Assembly (NCBI RefSeq): GCF_009720775.1
Contig: NZ_WNKW01000003.1
Coordinates: forward strand, 64,028-128,027
Direction: 5' to 3'
Length of the DNA: 64,000 nucleotides
Origin: Pseudoduganella danionis
Lineage (GTDB): Bacteria; Pseudomonadota; Gammaproteobacteria; Burkholderiales; Burkholderiaceae_D
Part shown: piece by piece, positions 45,273-55,115 of the stretch
Position numbering within the stretch: position 1 is the first letter of the stretch
Layout of the letters: every line of letters begins with the position of its first letter
The notes under the pieces: model-generated
Seen by the model: the letters and a program-made list of their open reading frames with translations, nothing else
Databases searched by the model: none
What the model was told of the DNA's origin: nothing
Position numbers and translations under genes: made by a program

Positions 45273-47009
45273 ATGAATACCGAAGCAACGCAGGGAGCAA
45301 ATCTGCTCACTGGCGCGGAAATACTCGTCCGCTGCTTGGCTGACGAAGGCGTAGAACACGTCTTTGGCTATCCAGGTGGTGCGGTACTGTACATTTACGA
45401 CGCCATCTTCAAACAAGACAAATTCCAACACGTACTGGTGCGACACGAGCAGGCCGCGATACACGCTGCCGACGCCTATTCGCGCAGTTCCGATAAAGTT
45501 GGTGTAGCGCTGGTAACGTCCGGTCCGGGCGTGACGAATGCCGTTACAGGTCTTTCTACCGCTTACATGGATTCCATCCCTATGGTGGTGATTTCGGGCC
45601 AGGTGCCTAGTCACGCCATCGGTCAGGATGCTTTCCAGGAATGCGACACGGTGGGTATTACCCGTCCCGTGGTCAAGCACAATTTCCTCGTCAAAGACGT
45701 CAAGGATTTGGCGGAAACCGTCAAGAAAGCCTTCTACATCGCCCGCACCGGCCGTCCAGGCCCAGTGCTGGTCGATATTCCGAAGGATATCTCGATGCAT
45801 AAAACGACGTATTCCTACCCGAAAGAGGTGGAAATGCGTTCGTACAAACCGGTCGACAAAGGTCACGCCGGTCAGATCCGCAAGGCTGTGCAGTTGCTGC
45901 TGCAAGCCGAACGCCCGATGATCTACACGGGTGGTGGCGTGATCCTGGCGCATGCGTCGCCGGAACTGAACAAGCTGGTCGATAAACTCGGCTTCCCCGT
46001 CACCAACACCCTGATGGGTCTGGGCGCCTATCGCGCCAGCGACGATAAATTCGTCGGTATGCCGGGCATGCACGGGACCTATGAAGCGAATATGGCGATG
46101 CAGCATTGCGACGTCCTGATCGCCATCGGCGCCCGTTTCGACGACCGCGTGATCGGTAACCCGAAACACTTTGCTACCAACCCGCGCAAGATCATTCACG
46201 TCGATATCGACCCTTCGTCGATCTCGAAACGCGTGAAAGTGGACATTCCTATCGTCGGCAACGTCAAAGACGTGCTGATCGAGTTCCTGTCCCAGCTCGA
46301 TGCGGCCGAGGCCAAGCCGAATGCGCCTGCGCTGAAGAACTGGTGGAAGCAGATCAACGAGTGGCGTGGCCGCGAGTGCCTGAAATTCGCCTCGTCCGAT
46401 CTGGTGATCAAGCCGCAATCGGTGGTGCAGAAACTGTGGGAAGTGACCAAGGGCGATGCCTTCATCACTTCCGACGTGGGTCAGCACCAGATGTGGGCTG
46501 CGCAGTACTACCCGTTCGACAAGCCTAAGCGCTGGGTCAATTCCGGTGGTCTGGGCACCATGGGCGTCGGTCTGCCATACGCCATGGGCGTGCAGATGGC
46601 CAATCCGGATGCCACCGTAGCCTGTATCACGGGCGAAGGTTCGATCCAGATGTGTATCCAGGAACTGGCGACCTGCAAACAGTATCACCTGACGCCGAAG
46701 ATCATCATGCTGAACAACCGTTTCCTCGGCATGGTTCGTCAGTGGCAACAGATCGATTACGGTTCGCGTTACTCGGAATCGTATATGGATTCGCTGCCTA
46801 ACTTCGAGAAGCTGGCCGAGGCCTATGGTCACGTCGGCATGCGCATCGAAAAACCCGGTGATGTGGACGGCGCACTGCGTGACGCCTTCGCCATGAAAGA
46901 CAAGCTGGTCTTCATGAACTTCATCACAGATCAATCGGAAAACGTCTGGCCGATGGTGAAAGCGGGCAAAGGGCTCTCTGAAATGCTGTTGGGTTCGGAG
47001 GACTTATAA
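45273..47009 (+). CDS. ilvB: Acetolactate synthase, large catalytic subunit
   Basis: The 578-residue product has the three domains of thiamine-diphosphate acetolactate synthases, with the catalytic Glu region HVFGYPGGAVLYIYDAI near residue 30 and a C-terminal TPP motif (ITGEGSIQMCIQELATCKQ, about 450-468). It makes acetolactate and acetohydroxybutyrate, the first common step to valine, leucine and isoleucine. Its stop is followed after one base by ilvH. Confidence 0.97.
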   Translation: MNTEATQGANLLTGAEILVRCLADEGVEHVFGYPGGAVLYIYDAIFKQDKFQHVLVRHEQAAIHAADAYSRSSDKVGVALVTSGPGVTNAVTGLSTAYMDSIPMVVISGQVPSHAIGQDAFQECDTVGITRPVVKHNFLVKDVKDLAETVKKAFYIARTGRPGPVLVDIPKDISMHKTTYSYPKEVEMRSYKPVDKGHAGQIRKAVQLLLQAERPMIYTGGGVILAHASPELNKLVDKLGFPVTNTLMGLGAYRASDDKFVGMPGMHGTYEANMAMQHCDVLIAIGARFDDRVIGNPKHFATNPRKIIHVDIDPSSISKRVKVDIPIVGNVKDVLIEFLSQLDAAEAKPNAPALKNWWKQINEWRGRECLKFASSDLVIKPQSVVQKLWEVTKGDAFITSDVGQHQMWAAQYYPFDKPKRWVNSGGLGTMGVGLPYAMGVQMANPDATVACITGEGSIQMCIQELATCKQYHLTPKIIMLNNRFLGMVRQWQQIDYGSRYSESYMDSLPNFEKLAEAYGHVGMRIEKPGDVDGALRDAFAMKDKLVFMNFITDQSENVWPMVKAGKGLSEMLLGSEDL

Positions 47010-47010
47010 C

Positions 47011-47502
47011 ATGCGACACATTATCTCTGTCTTGCTGGAAAACGAAGCCGGCGCGCTGTCGCGCGTGGTGGGCCTGTTCTCGGCCCGCGGCTACAACATC
47101 GAAACACTGACGGTTGCTCCAACCGAAGATGCCACCCTGTCGCGGATGACGATCGTCACCACCGGCTCGGACGACATCATCGAACAGATCACCAAGCACC
47201 TGAACCGCCTGATCGAAGTGGTGAAGGTGGTGGATCTGACGGAAGGCCAGCACATCGAACGTGAACTGATGCTGATCAAGGTGCGCGCCGTAGGTAAGGA
47301 GCGTGAAGAAATGAAGCGTACGGCGGACATCTTCCGCGGCCGCATCATCGACGTCACGGAAAAAACCTACACGATAGAACTGACGGGGGCCAAGTCCAAG
47401 CTGGACGCCTTCATCGACTCGATCGACCGTACTGCCATCCTCGAAACGGTACGTACCGGCGGTTCCGGTATCGGCCGCGGCGAACGCATCCTCAAAGTGT
47501 AA
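47011..47502 (+). CDS. ilvH: Acetolactate synthase, small regulatory subunit
   Basis: The 163-residue product has an N-terminal ACT domain (MRHIISVLLENEAGALSRV) and the conserved second half of IlvH/IlvN proteins. It binds valine and gives feedback inhibition of IlvB. It is tightly coupled to ilvB. Confidence 0.97.
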   Translation: MRHIISVLLENEAGALSRVVGLFSARGYNIETLTVAPTEDATLSRMTIVTTGSDDIIEQITKHLNRLIEVVKVVDLTEGQHIERELMLIKVRAVGKEREEMKRTADIFRGRIIDVTEKTYTIELTGAKSKLDAFIDSIDRTAILETVRTGGSGIGRGERILKV

Positions 47503-48543
<1,041 letters not shown>

Positions 48544-48562
48544 GCTAGCTTCACGCTAACTT

Positions 48563-48599
48563 AAAACGGGGCAGGCCGCAGGGTCTGCCCCGTTTTTAT
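48563..48599 (+). terminator. Intrinsic terminator of the ilvBHC operon
   Basis: Twelve-base arms AAAACGGGGCAG (48563-48574) and CTGCCCCGTTTT (48585-48596) enclose a 10-base loop and run into a T-rich tail. It lies 20 bases after the ilvC stop. Confidence 0.93.
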
Positions 48600-48781
48600 T
48601 TGCGCTGCGGTTCCGATGCCCGGCTTTTTCTAGTGTTGGAATAGTTCAGATTTGAACTGGCACGCGGAGAAATCACCCCGCCACGCGAGCAGCCAAAATC
48701 AGAAGAAAGCGCCACCTCAAACTGGAAGCTGCAATGATCTAACAATGCGGCCTCCTAATATCTATCTGGCGGTAATCAGTG

Positions 48782-49351
48782 TTATACCGCAGTGTGCTTG
48801 CGAGCGCGCAAAGCAACCACTCCCAGACCTAGCATCAGCATGGCATAGGATGCCGGCTCTGGAACGGCGCTAATCGCCCAGCTACCATTGACGTTGCGGT
48901 CATGCATCCAAATCCCGCCTGGTGGATGTTTGTCATCGGTATAGTACAAGCCAGCTTCAACAAAGGTCGTGCCTATCGTACTCGGATTGACGGTATAGCT
49001 GTAGAAATCGAAGCTTACTATCGGGCCCAGACCATACACGATGATATCGTTCGATTTACCACTGAACGAAAGCACACCTTCGCCAAAATCGCCGGCCAGT
49101 GATGCAACGCCGAACTTGTTGAGGAGCTCGCCGGCGACCGTGAGACGGGTAAATTTCACTTTGCGGATAAGGTCCCCATCGCGTGTGCCGGTGAAGTCTG
49201 CTTGAATGGTCCATGGTTCTGGAATCCAGACCGAAGGTGCGCTGAGAGGACTGAATTTGTAGGTGAGATGGAACTGCTCAGTTGCCGCGCTGGCGTTGGC
49301 ACTCATCAACGCGACGGCGAGCAATGACATTAAGTAGCGAACGATTTTCAT
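48782..49351 (-). CDS. PEP-CTERM sorting-domain exported protein
   Basis: The 189-residue product has a signal peptide (residues 1-22, ending SANASAA), a beta-rich middle of unknown domain type, and the C-terminal signal VPEPASYAMLM, a hydrophobic helix and the basic end RARKHTAV. It is predicted to be processed by an exosortase. It lies downstream of the lgt-like gene on the same strand, across a 103-base AT-rich gap that contains inverted repeats. Confidence 0.88.
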   Translation of the reverse strand: MKIVRYLMSLLAVALMSANASAATEQFHLTYKFSPLSAPSVWIPEPWTIQADFTGTRDGDLIRKVKFTRLTVAGELLNKFGVASLAGDFGEGVLSFSGKSNDIIVYGLGPIVSFDFYSYTVNPSTIGTTFVEAGLYYTDDKHPPGGIWMHDRNVNGSWAISAVPEPASYAMLMLGLGVVALRARKHTAV

Positions 49352-49364
49352 ATATACCCCAGAG

Positions 49365-49435
49365 GTTATCAGAAACTTAATTATGCATTAAATAACAATA
49401 AATAAGTTGAGAAATTTTCAACGATTTCTGATAAC
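49365..49435. repeat. Inverted repeat between the Lgt-like and PEP-CTERM genes
   Basis: Perfect 11-base arms GTTATCAGAAA (49365-49375) and TTTCTGATAAC (49425-49435) are 49 bases apart. An imperfect 17-base palindrome (GTTGAGAAATTTTCAAC, 49405-49421) lies inside. The position is the 5' leader of the PEP-CTERM gene and the 3' side of the lgt-like gene. It may be an operator or RNA structure. Confidence 0.5.
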
Positions 49436-49454
49436 TATTTTCTATATTTGGGGA

Positions 49455-50318
49455 CTAGCGGCGCTGGCGTTTGAGCAGCAGGCCGATCAGGCCGAGTGTG
49501 ATCAGGGCGCTGGCAATCAGTTCGGCTTGCGTGGCTTGCAGGTTACCGAGCTTGATGACGGGATTCACGCGGATCTGTTCGATCAGCAGGCGCTCGGCGC
49601 CGGCCAGCAGCAGGTAGAGCGAAAACAGCCAGCCGATGCGGAACGGATGGCGCCGCACGGCCCACAGCAGGCCGAAGCACAGCAACGCCATCGCGGTCTC
49701 GTACATGGGCGTCGGGTAGACGCCCGGTGCGGCGATCAGCTCGCCGTAGATGTTGTTGTCATAGGTCTGGGCCCACAGCCAACTGGGCAGCCAGTCCGGT
49801 TTGAGCGCCATGTTGGCGGCGATGCCCCAGTCGCCATCACCGGAAATCTGGCAGCCGATGCGGCCGATGGCGTAGCCCAGCATCAGGGCGGGGGCGGCGG
49901 CATCGAGCAGGGGCGTGACGGGCAAACGCCAGCGGCGCGCGCACAGCATGCCGGCAAAGGTGCCGAAGATCAGGCCGCCGAAGATGCTCAGACCCGAACG
50001 CGTGAATATCATGCCTAGCGGGTCGGCCAAGAACTGGTCGAGATGGTCGAGAATGTGGAACAGGCGTGCGCCCAGTACGCCGGCGATCAGTACGATAATG
50101 ATAAAGTCGCTGACGATTTCCTGTGGCGGACGCGATAGTCCATGCACATAGGCAGGGCCGATGCGGCCAGCTTCATAGAAGCGTTTGAGTTCGGCGCGAA
50201 AGCTGCTGCCTGCGGCCAGTGCGCCCAGTGCCACAAACAGGCCGAAGGTGGCCAGCGGCAAGGGCAGGGCATAGCCAGTGGCTGCCTGTATGACGTCGCT
50301 CAGATAGGGGTACGACAT
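49455..50318 (-). CDS. Prolipoprotein diacylglyceryl transferase family protein, divergent (Bacteroidota-like) type
   Basis: The 287-residue product is a polytopic membrane protein of the Lgt family, with about seven segments. The family motif normally reads GRIGNFINGELWG. Here it is GRIGCQISGDGDWG, with Arg kept and Asn replaced by Cys. The C-terminal motif RLLIEQIRVN replaces the usual FFVEFFRQPD. Both changes recall Lgt-like proteins of Bacteroidota as I remember them. ATG 50318 is preferred over GTG- or ATG-type starts 12 bases upstream. The gene may be an additional Lgt rather than the housekeeping one. Confidence 0.78.
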   Translation of the reverse strand: MSYPYLSDVIQAATGYALPLPLATFGLFVALGALAAGSSFRAELKRFYEAGRIGPAYVHGLSRPPQEIVSDFIIIVLIAGVLGARLFHILDHLDQFLADPLGMIFTRSGLSIFGGLIFGTFAGMLCARRWRLPVTPLLDAAAPALMLGYAIGRIGCQISGDGDWGIAANMALKPDWLPSWLWAQTYDNNIYGELIAAPGVYPTPMYETAMALLCFGLLWAVRRHPFRIGWLFSLYLLLAGAERLLIEQIRVNPVIKLGNLQATQAELIASALITLGLIGLLLKRQRR

Positions 50319-50490
50319 GGGCACTTTCACAGTCGAAGTGGGGCGAATGTACCATAGGCAGACGCGAGTGCAGCATTTGTGGCTGATTTCTTGCGCGCGA
50401 ATTGTTACAAACGCTCACCATGTGTTACGGGTTGGCGTGTGGAAATCGGGTAAAGTTGGCCTCGTTGTTAAACTTGCTATGGAGTCTGTT

Positions 50491-51270
50491 ATGACCGCTG
50501 CTAAGACCGCACTGAAATCACTCGTCACCGCCACTGCCGCAACGCTGGCATTTTCCGCGTATGCCGCCGGCGCAGATGCCGTACAGACCACGGGCACACT
50601 GGTCGTCGTCCCGGCTTCGGGCGAAGTGCAGCATGCGAATGATCAGGTAGTCGCGACGCTGGCCATCGAAGAGCAGGACAAGGACAAAGCCGTGGCTGCC
50701 TCGCGGGTGAATACCAAGATGCGTCAGGGGCTGGAAATATTGAAGAAGGAAGACCCGGTCGCCATGCTGAAGACGCAGGGCTATTACACCTATCCCGTGT
50801 ATGCGGAAGAGCGTCCGCTGCCGAATGGTCAGCCAGCGCGCCAGCGCGCAATTACGGGTTGGCGTGTGGGCCAGTATGTGCAGATGACCACCACCAGTCT
50901 GGACAAGCTGCCGAAGACTGTGGCCGCAGCACAGAAAGTGCTGGCACTGAATAATCTGCAGTTTGGCCTGACGCCGGAAACCACCCGCAAACTCGATGAA
51001 GCGCGGATAGCGGCCGCCTACCGCAACCTGAATGACCGGGTGTCCTACATGGCCAAGGCGATGGGGCGCAATGCCAGCGAAGCCGTACTGGAGGCCGTGG
51101 ACTTCGAAGGCACGGGCAACTTCCTGCAGGAGCGCCAGTATGCGGCGGCGCCGGCGGTGATGATGCGCACGGCCAAGATGGCCGATGACGTCAGCGTCGC
51201 CGAGCCTAGTTTCGAGCCGGGCGAGACCACCGTGCAGGTGGGGCTGGTGGCCAAAGTGCGCTTCAAATAA
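50491..51270 (+). CDS. SIMPL domain (DUF541) periplasmic protein
   Basis: The 259-residue product has a signal peptide (residues 1-24, ending AYAAGA) and a SIMPL/DUF541 domain: VVPASGEVQHANDQVVATLA near the start and YRNLNDRVSYMAKAMG in the middle. SIMPL proteins are periplasmic or outer-membrane proteins of uncertain function, sometimes linked to oxidative stress resistance. ATG 50491 has GGAG six bases upstream and gives a proper signal peptide. A terminator follows. Confidence 0.82.
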   Translation: MTAAKTALKSLVTATAATLAFSAYAAGADAVQTTGTLVVVPASGEVQHANDQVVATLAIEEQDKDKAVAASRVNTKMRQGLEILKKEDPVAMLKTQGYYTYPVYAEERPLPNGQPARQRAITGWRVGQYVQMTTTSLDKLPKTVAAAQKVLALNNLQFGLTPETTRKLDEARIAAAYRNLNDRVSYMAKAMGRNASEAVLEAVDFEGTGNFLQERQYAAAPAVMMRTAKMADDVSVAEPSFEPGETTVQVGLVAKVRFK

Positions 51271-51351
51271 GCCGCAGCCAGCGCCGGCCAGAGGTGGGCG
51301 GTGCGGAATTGGTCAGGTAGGCCGATTTAGTCGGCCGATCACGTCAGAATC

Positions 51352-51383
51352 AAGGGGGATGGTGCGACTATCCCCCTTTTTTA
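51352..51383 (+). terminator. Intrinsic terminator after the SIMPL-domain gene
   Basis: Nine-base arms AAGGGGGAT (51352-51360) and ATCCCCCTT (51370-51378) run directly into a T tract. It ends the plus-strand gene and precedes pssA. Confidence 0.85.
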
Positions 51384-51396
51384 TGGTCGGCTCCAC

Positions 51397-51402
51397 TATA
51401 AT
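51397..51402 (+). promoter_or_regulatory. Possible -10 element (TATAAT) before pssA
   Basis: A perfect TATAAT lies 45 bases upstream of the pssA ATG and just after the previous terminator. No good -35 hexamer is found 16-18 bases upstream, so promoter strength is uncertain. Confidence 0.4.
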
Positions 51403-51441
51403 GGTGGCGCATTAACTTCAGCTTTCAGGAAACAGAACACT

Positions 51442-52314
51442 ATGGCTAAATTCCCCCGCCGCCGCGCCAAGGCTGGCGTCAATCTGGCAAAGACGCCGCA
51501 AATGTCGCGCTTTGCCCGCTTTGCCCGTCGTGCCCGCGGGGAGGATCTGGACCGGCCACGTCATCGCGGCATCTATCTGCTGCCGAATGCCTTCACCACG
51601 GCAGCGCTGTTCTGCGGCTTCTATGCCATCGTGATGGCCATGAACCTGAAATTCGAACACGCGGCATGGGCGATTTTCATCGCCATGATACTGGACGGTC
51701 TCGATGGCCGTGTGGCCCGCCTGACCAATACCCAGAGCGAGTTCGGCGCCCAGTACGACAGCCTGTCCGATATGGTGTCGTTTGGTGCCGCACCGGCGCT
51801 GGTGATCTACGAATGGTCGCTGCGCGGTCTGGGCAAACTGGGCTGGATCGCCGCGTTTGTCTACTGCGCCGGCGCTGCGCTGCGTCTGGCCCGTTTCAAC
51901 ACCAATATCCAGGTGGTGGACAAGCGCTTCTTCCAGGGCTTGCCTTCGCCTTCCGCTGCTGCGCTGGTAGCCGGTTTCGTGCTGCTGATGGTGGATCAGG
52001 AAGTATCCGGCATCGAGCTGCGCTGGGTGTCGTGGAGCATTGCCATGTTCGCCGGCCTGACCATGGTGACCAATGTGCCTTTCTACAGCTTCAAGGACAT
52101 CAATTTCCGCAAGTCTGTGCCGTTTATTGCAGTGTTCCTGATTGCGCTGGTGTTCGCACTGGTGTCCATCGATCCGCCCAAGGTGCTGTTCCCTATCTTT
52201 ATCGCTTATGGCCTGTCCGGTTATGTCGTCTCTGCATGGCGTCTGGCCAAAGGCAAGAAAGTCAGCCTGATCCAGACCGAGCAGGAAACCAGCGACCCCA
52301 GCGAACGCCGCTAA
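51442..52314 (+). CDS. pssA: CDP-diacylglycerol--serine O-phosphatidyltransferase
   Basis: The 290-residue membrane protein has the CDP-alcohol phosphotransferase signature D-G-x2-D-G-x2-A-R-x8-G-x3-D-x3-D, seen as DGLDGRVARLTN followed by FGAQYDSLSD (about residues 83-108). It makes phosphatidylserine, precursor of phosphatidylethanolamine. The matching decarboxylase gene psd, often adjacent in relatives, is not in the window. leuA follows after 73 bases. Confidence 0.93.
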   Translation: MAKFPRRRAKAGVNLAKTPQMSRFARFARRARGEDLDRPRHRGIYLLPNAFTTAALFCGFYAIVMAMNLKFEHAAWAIFIAMILDGLDGRVARLTNTQSEFGAQYDSLSDMVSFGAAPALVIYEWSLRGLGKLGWIAAFVYCAGAALRLARFNTNIQVVDKRFFQGLPSPSAAALVAGFVLLMVDQEVSGIELRWVSWSIAMFAGLTMVTNVPFYSFKDINFRKSVPFIAVFLIALVFALVSIDPPKVLFPIFIAYGLSGYVVSAWRLAKGKKVSLIQTEQETSDPSERR

Positions 52315-52387
52315 GCCCACACTACAAAGACCTGAGGGCGGCAGGCCCTGAGAATTCAAGCAACGAAGCACAAGCCACGGAGCTATT

Positions 52388-53935
52388 ATGAGCAACTCAT
52401 CCAACCGCCTGATTATCTTTGACACCACCCTGCGCGATGGCGAGCAATCGCCGGGCGCTTCCATGACCAAGGACGAAAAAGTCCGCATCGCCAAACAGCT
52501 GGAACGGCTGCGCGTGGATGTGATCGAGGCTGGCTTTGCTGCCGCCTCGCAGGGTGACTTCGAATCGATCCGCGCGATTGCTACTGCAGTACGTGAATCG
52601 ACCATCTGCTCGCTGTCGCGCGCCAATGATCGCGATATCGCCCGTGCTGCCGAAGCGCTGGCACCGGCCGAGCGCAAACGCATCCACACCTTCATCGCCA
52701 CCTCCAAGCTGCACATGGAGATGAAGCTGCGCATGCTGCCGGAACAGGTGCTGCTGCAGGCCCGTAATGCCGTGCGTTTCGCGCGCCAGCATACCGACGA
52801 TATTGAATTCAGCCCGGAAGATGGCAGCCGCTCGGATGAAGACTTCCTGTGCCGCGTGCTGGAAGGTGTGATCGACGAGGGCGCCACCACGATTAACTTC
52901 CCGGACACGGTAGGCTATGCCGTGCCGGAGATTTTCGGCGAAACCATACGTCGCTTGCGCGAACGGATTCCGAATTCGGACAAGGCCATCTGGTCGGTGC
53001 ACTGCCACAACGATCTGGGTTTGGCCGTGGCCAACTCGCTGGCCGGTGTGATGATAGGCGGCGCACGTCAGATCGAATGCACCATCAACGGTCTGGGCGA
53101 ACGTGCCGGTAACACGGCGCTGGAAGAAGTGGTGATGGCACTGCGCACGCGCCGCGCCTACTACAATCTGGACGTCGGCATCGATACTACCCAGATCGTG
53201 GCTGCATCGAAGATGGTCTCGCAGATTACCGGCTTTGCCGTGCAGCCTAACAAGGCGGTGGTAGGCGCCAACGCCTTCGCACACGCCTCGGGCATCCATC
53301 AGGACGGCATGCTGAAATCGCGTGAGACCTACGAGATCATGCGCGCCGAAGACGTGGGCTGGACTGCCACCAAGATCGTGCTGGGCAAACTGTCGGGCCG
53401 TAACGCCTTCAAGCAGCGCCTGACGGAGCTGGGCATCGAGCTGGAATCGGAAGCGGAAATCAATGCCGCCTTCGTGCGCTTCAAGGAACTGGCCGACCGC
53501 AAGGCCGATATCTTCGACGAAGATATTCTGGCGCTGGTATCGGACGAGCAGCAATCGCAGGATAGCGAGTACTACCGCTTCATCAGTCTGGCGCAGCAGT
53601 CCGATACGGGCACCACGCCTAGCGCGAAAGTGGTGTTCACTATCGATGGCGAGGAGCACACTTCGGAAGGCCGTGGCGATGGTCCGGTCGATGCAACGGT
53701 GAATGCGATCGAGTCGGAAGTGGGCAGTGGCGCCGAACTGGTGCTGTTCTCTGTGAACGCGATCAGCACCGGCACCCAGTCGCAGGGCGAAGTGACCATG
53801 CGTCTGTCCAAGGATGGTCGTATCGTCAATGGCGTGGGTGCCCATCCGGACATCATCGTGGCCTCGGCCAAGGCCTATCTGTCGGCGCTGAACAAGCTGC
53901 ACTCGAAGGTCGAACGCGTCAACCCGCAAGTGTGA
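52388..53935 (+). CDS. leuA: 2-isopropylmalate synthase
   Basis: The 515-residue product has the HMGL-like TIM barrel ([15 protein letters not shown] near residue 14; [13 protein letters not shown] near 204, with metal-binding histidines) and the C-terminal leucine-sensing LeuA domain. It catalyses the first committed step of leucine synthesis and is feedback-inhibited by leucine. Its proximity to ilvBHC groups branched-chain amino acid genes. Confidence 0.97.
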   Translation: MSNSSNRLIIFDTTLRDGEQSPGASMTKDEKVRIAKQLERLRVDVIEAGFAAASQGDFESIRAIATAVRESTICSLSRANDRDIARAAEALAPAERKRIHTFIATSKLHMEMKLRMLPEQVLLQARNAVRFARQHTDDIEFSPEDGSRSDEDFLCRVLEGVIDEGATTINFPDTVGYAVPEIFGETIRRLRERIPNSDKAIWSVHCHNDLGLAVANSLAGVMIGGARQIECTINGLGERAGNTALEEVVMALRTRRAYYNLDVGIDTTQIVAASKMVSQITGFAVQPNKAVVGANAFAHASGIHQDGMLKSRETYEIMRAEDVGWTATKIVLGKLSGRNAFKQRLTELGIELESEAEINAAFVRFKELADRKADIFDEDILALVSDEQQSQDSEYYRFISLAQQSDTGTTPSAKVVFTIDGEEHTSEGRGDGPVDATVNAIESEVGSGAELVLFSVNAISTGTQSQGEVTMRLSKDGRIVNGVGAHPDIIVASAKAYLSALNKLHSKVERVNPQV

Positions 53936-53960
53936 TGCACAGGGCGGGGCGAGCGGCTGC

Positions 53961-54443
53961 CTAGCGTAGCTGGCGCCCCTGCCGGTCGGGATCAGGGCCG
54001 TTGACCATGGCCTGCACCACGCCGTTGCGGTCGAACTCGACGTGCATCATCGAGTCCCAGACTTTCTGTTCCTTGTAGCGATACCGCCAGACGTCACCCT
54101 CTACGCTGGCGTAGTGCACCACCTCGTTAGGGCGACCGAAGCGGGCCAGGATGGTCTGCTTGGTATCGCGCTTGAGCGCGACACCGGCAAATTTCTCGCT
54201 GGTCAGCACTTGCTCGAACGAGATCAGACGGCCATCCGGCCCCAGTTTCGCCATATAGGTGCTCTGGCCTAGTGGCCCTTGCGCATATTCCAGCATGGTG
54301 TTGCCGTCCAGCGTGTAGCGCCCCGTGGGCTGTCCCAGACTGGCTAGCACGGCCGCCTCACTGGAGCCGGCCGGTGGTGCTTGCAGGCCGGCACATGCGC
54401 TAAATGCGAGCACAAATGTTGTTGCGGCTATAATGTTTTTCAT
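53961..54443 (-). CDS. BamE/OmlA-like small outer-membrane lipoprotein
   Basis: The 160-residue product has a lipoprotein signal (lipobox FSAC, lipidation at Cys17) and a SmpA/OmlA-like fold (two GxP-type turns: SLGQPTGRY and RFGRPNEVVHY). It is related to BamE, a component of the outer-membrane protein assembly machine, but longer, so it may be a paralogue. It is convergent with leuA and divergent from rpsO. Confidence 0.78.
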   Translation of the reverse strand: MKNIIAATTFVLAFSACAGLQAPPAGSSEAAVLASLGQPTGRYTLDGNTMLEYAQGPLGQSTYMAKLGPDGRLISFEQVLTSEKFAGVALKRDTKQTILARFGRPNEVVHYASVEGDVWRYRYKEQKVWDSMMHVEFDRNGVVQAMVNGPDPDRQGRQLR

Positions 54444-54516
54444 AAAAAACCCCACGCGCCATGCAGAAGATGAAACGATTGTAGTCAAATCAGGATACAG
54501 GGGCGCGAATTTCCGT

Positions 54517-54522
54517 TATAAT
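54517..54522 (+). promoter_or_regulatory. Possible rpsO promoter -10 element
   Basis: TATAAT is found in GTTATAATCGCG, 88 bases upstream of rpsO, on the plus strand. A matching -35 is weak. The following leader can carry regulatory structure, as is known for S15 autoregulation in other bacteria, but none was established here. Confidence 0.4.
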
Positions 54523-54609
54523 CGCGGGTCTGGTCTTCCGATCAGATTTTTTTGAAGCTCACGGTGGGCAGGGTTCAGACTCCGCGCACCGCATGTGAAA
54601 GGTAATATC

Positions 54610-54879
54610 ATGACCGTAGAAAACATCAACAAAGCCGCTATCATTGCGGACAACGCCCGTGGTCAAAAAGACACCGGTTCGCCAGAAGTTCAAGTTGCAC
54701 TGCTGACCGCACGCATCAACGAACTGAACGCCCACTTCAAAGCACACACCAAAGATCACCACTCGCGTCGTGGTCTGATTATGATGGTTAACCGTCGTAA
54801 ATCGCTGCTGTCCTACCTGAAGGGCAAAGATGCTACCCGTTACCGCGATCTGATCGCTAAACTGGGTCTGCGTAAGTAA
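54610..54879 (+). CDS. rpsO: 30S ribosomal protein S15
   Basis: The 89-residue product matches S15 in length and sequence ([32 protein letters not shown]). It binds 16S rRNA early in 30S assembly. ATG 54610 follows a GAAAGG ribosome site. It precedes pnp, the usual order in proteobacteria. Confidence 0.98.
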   Translation: MTVENINKAAIIADNARGQKDTGSPEVQVALLTARINELNAHFKAHTKDHHSRRGLIMMVNRRKSLLSYLKGKDATRYRDLIAKLGLRK

Positions 54880-54901
54880 TATTGCATCATCCGGCTTAAC
54901 G

Positions 54902-54939
54902 AAATGCCTGCGCCAGTTTTCTGACGCGGGCATTTTGTC
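54902..54939 (+). terminator. Intrinsic terminator between rpsO and pnp
   Basis: Arms AAATGCCTGCGCCAG (54902-54916) and CTGACGCGGGCATTT (54921-54935) pair with a few mismatches and are followed by T-rich sequence. It probably lets most transcripts end after rpsO, with pnp expressed by read-through or its own promoter. Confidence 0.8.
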
Positions 54940-55115
54940 TTTCAAGCCGGGCAAAAATTGCTAGGCAGCATACGCTCTTGGCAACGCAGCATGGAATTCC
55001 GATTTTGTAGTTTGTAGTGAGTTGTAAAAAAGCAGTAAAGGTGGTCGCGAGGCTGCCTGTGGTGAGGTGAACGACAGCCCCTGAAAATCTGTCGGCAAAT
55101 AGAAAGGGATTACCC

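Noticed and set aside
48652..48873. Plus-strand frame of 73 codons after ilvC
   Set aside because: It overlaps the 3' end of the PEP-CTERM gene on the other strand and has no recognisable family or ribosome site.
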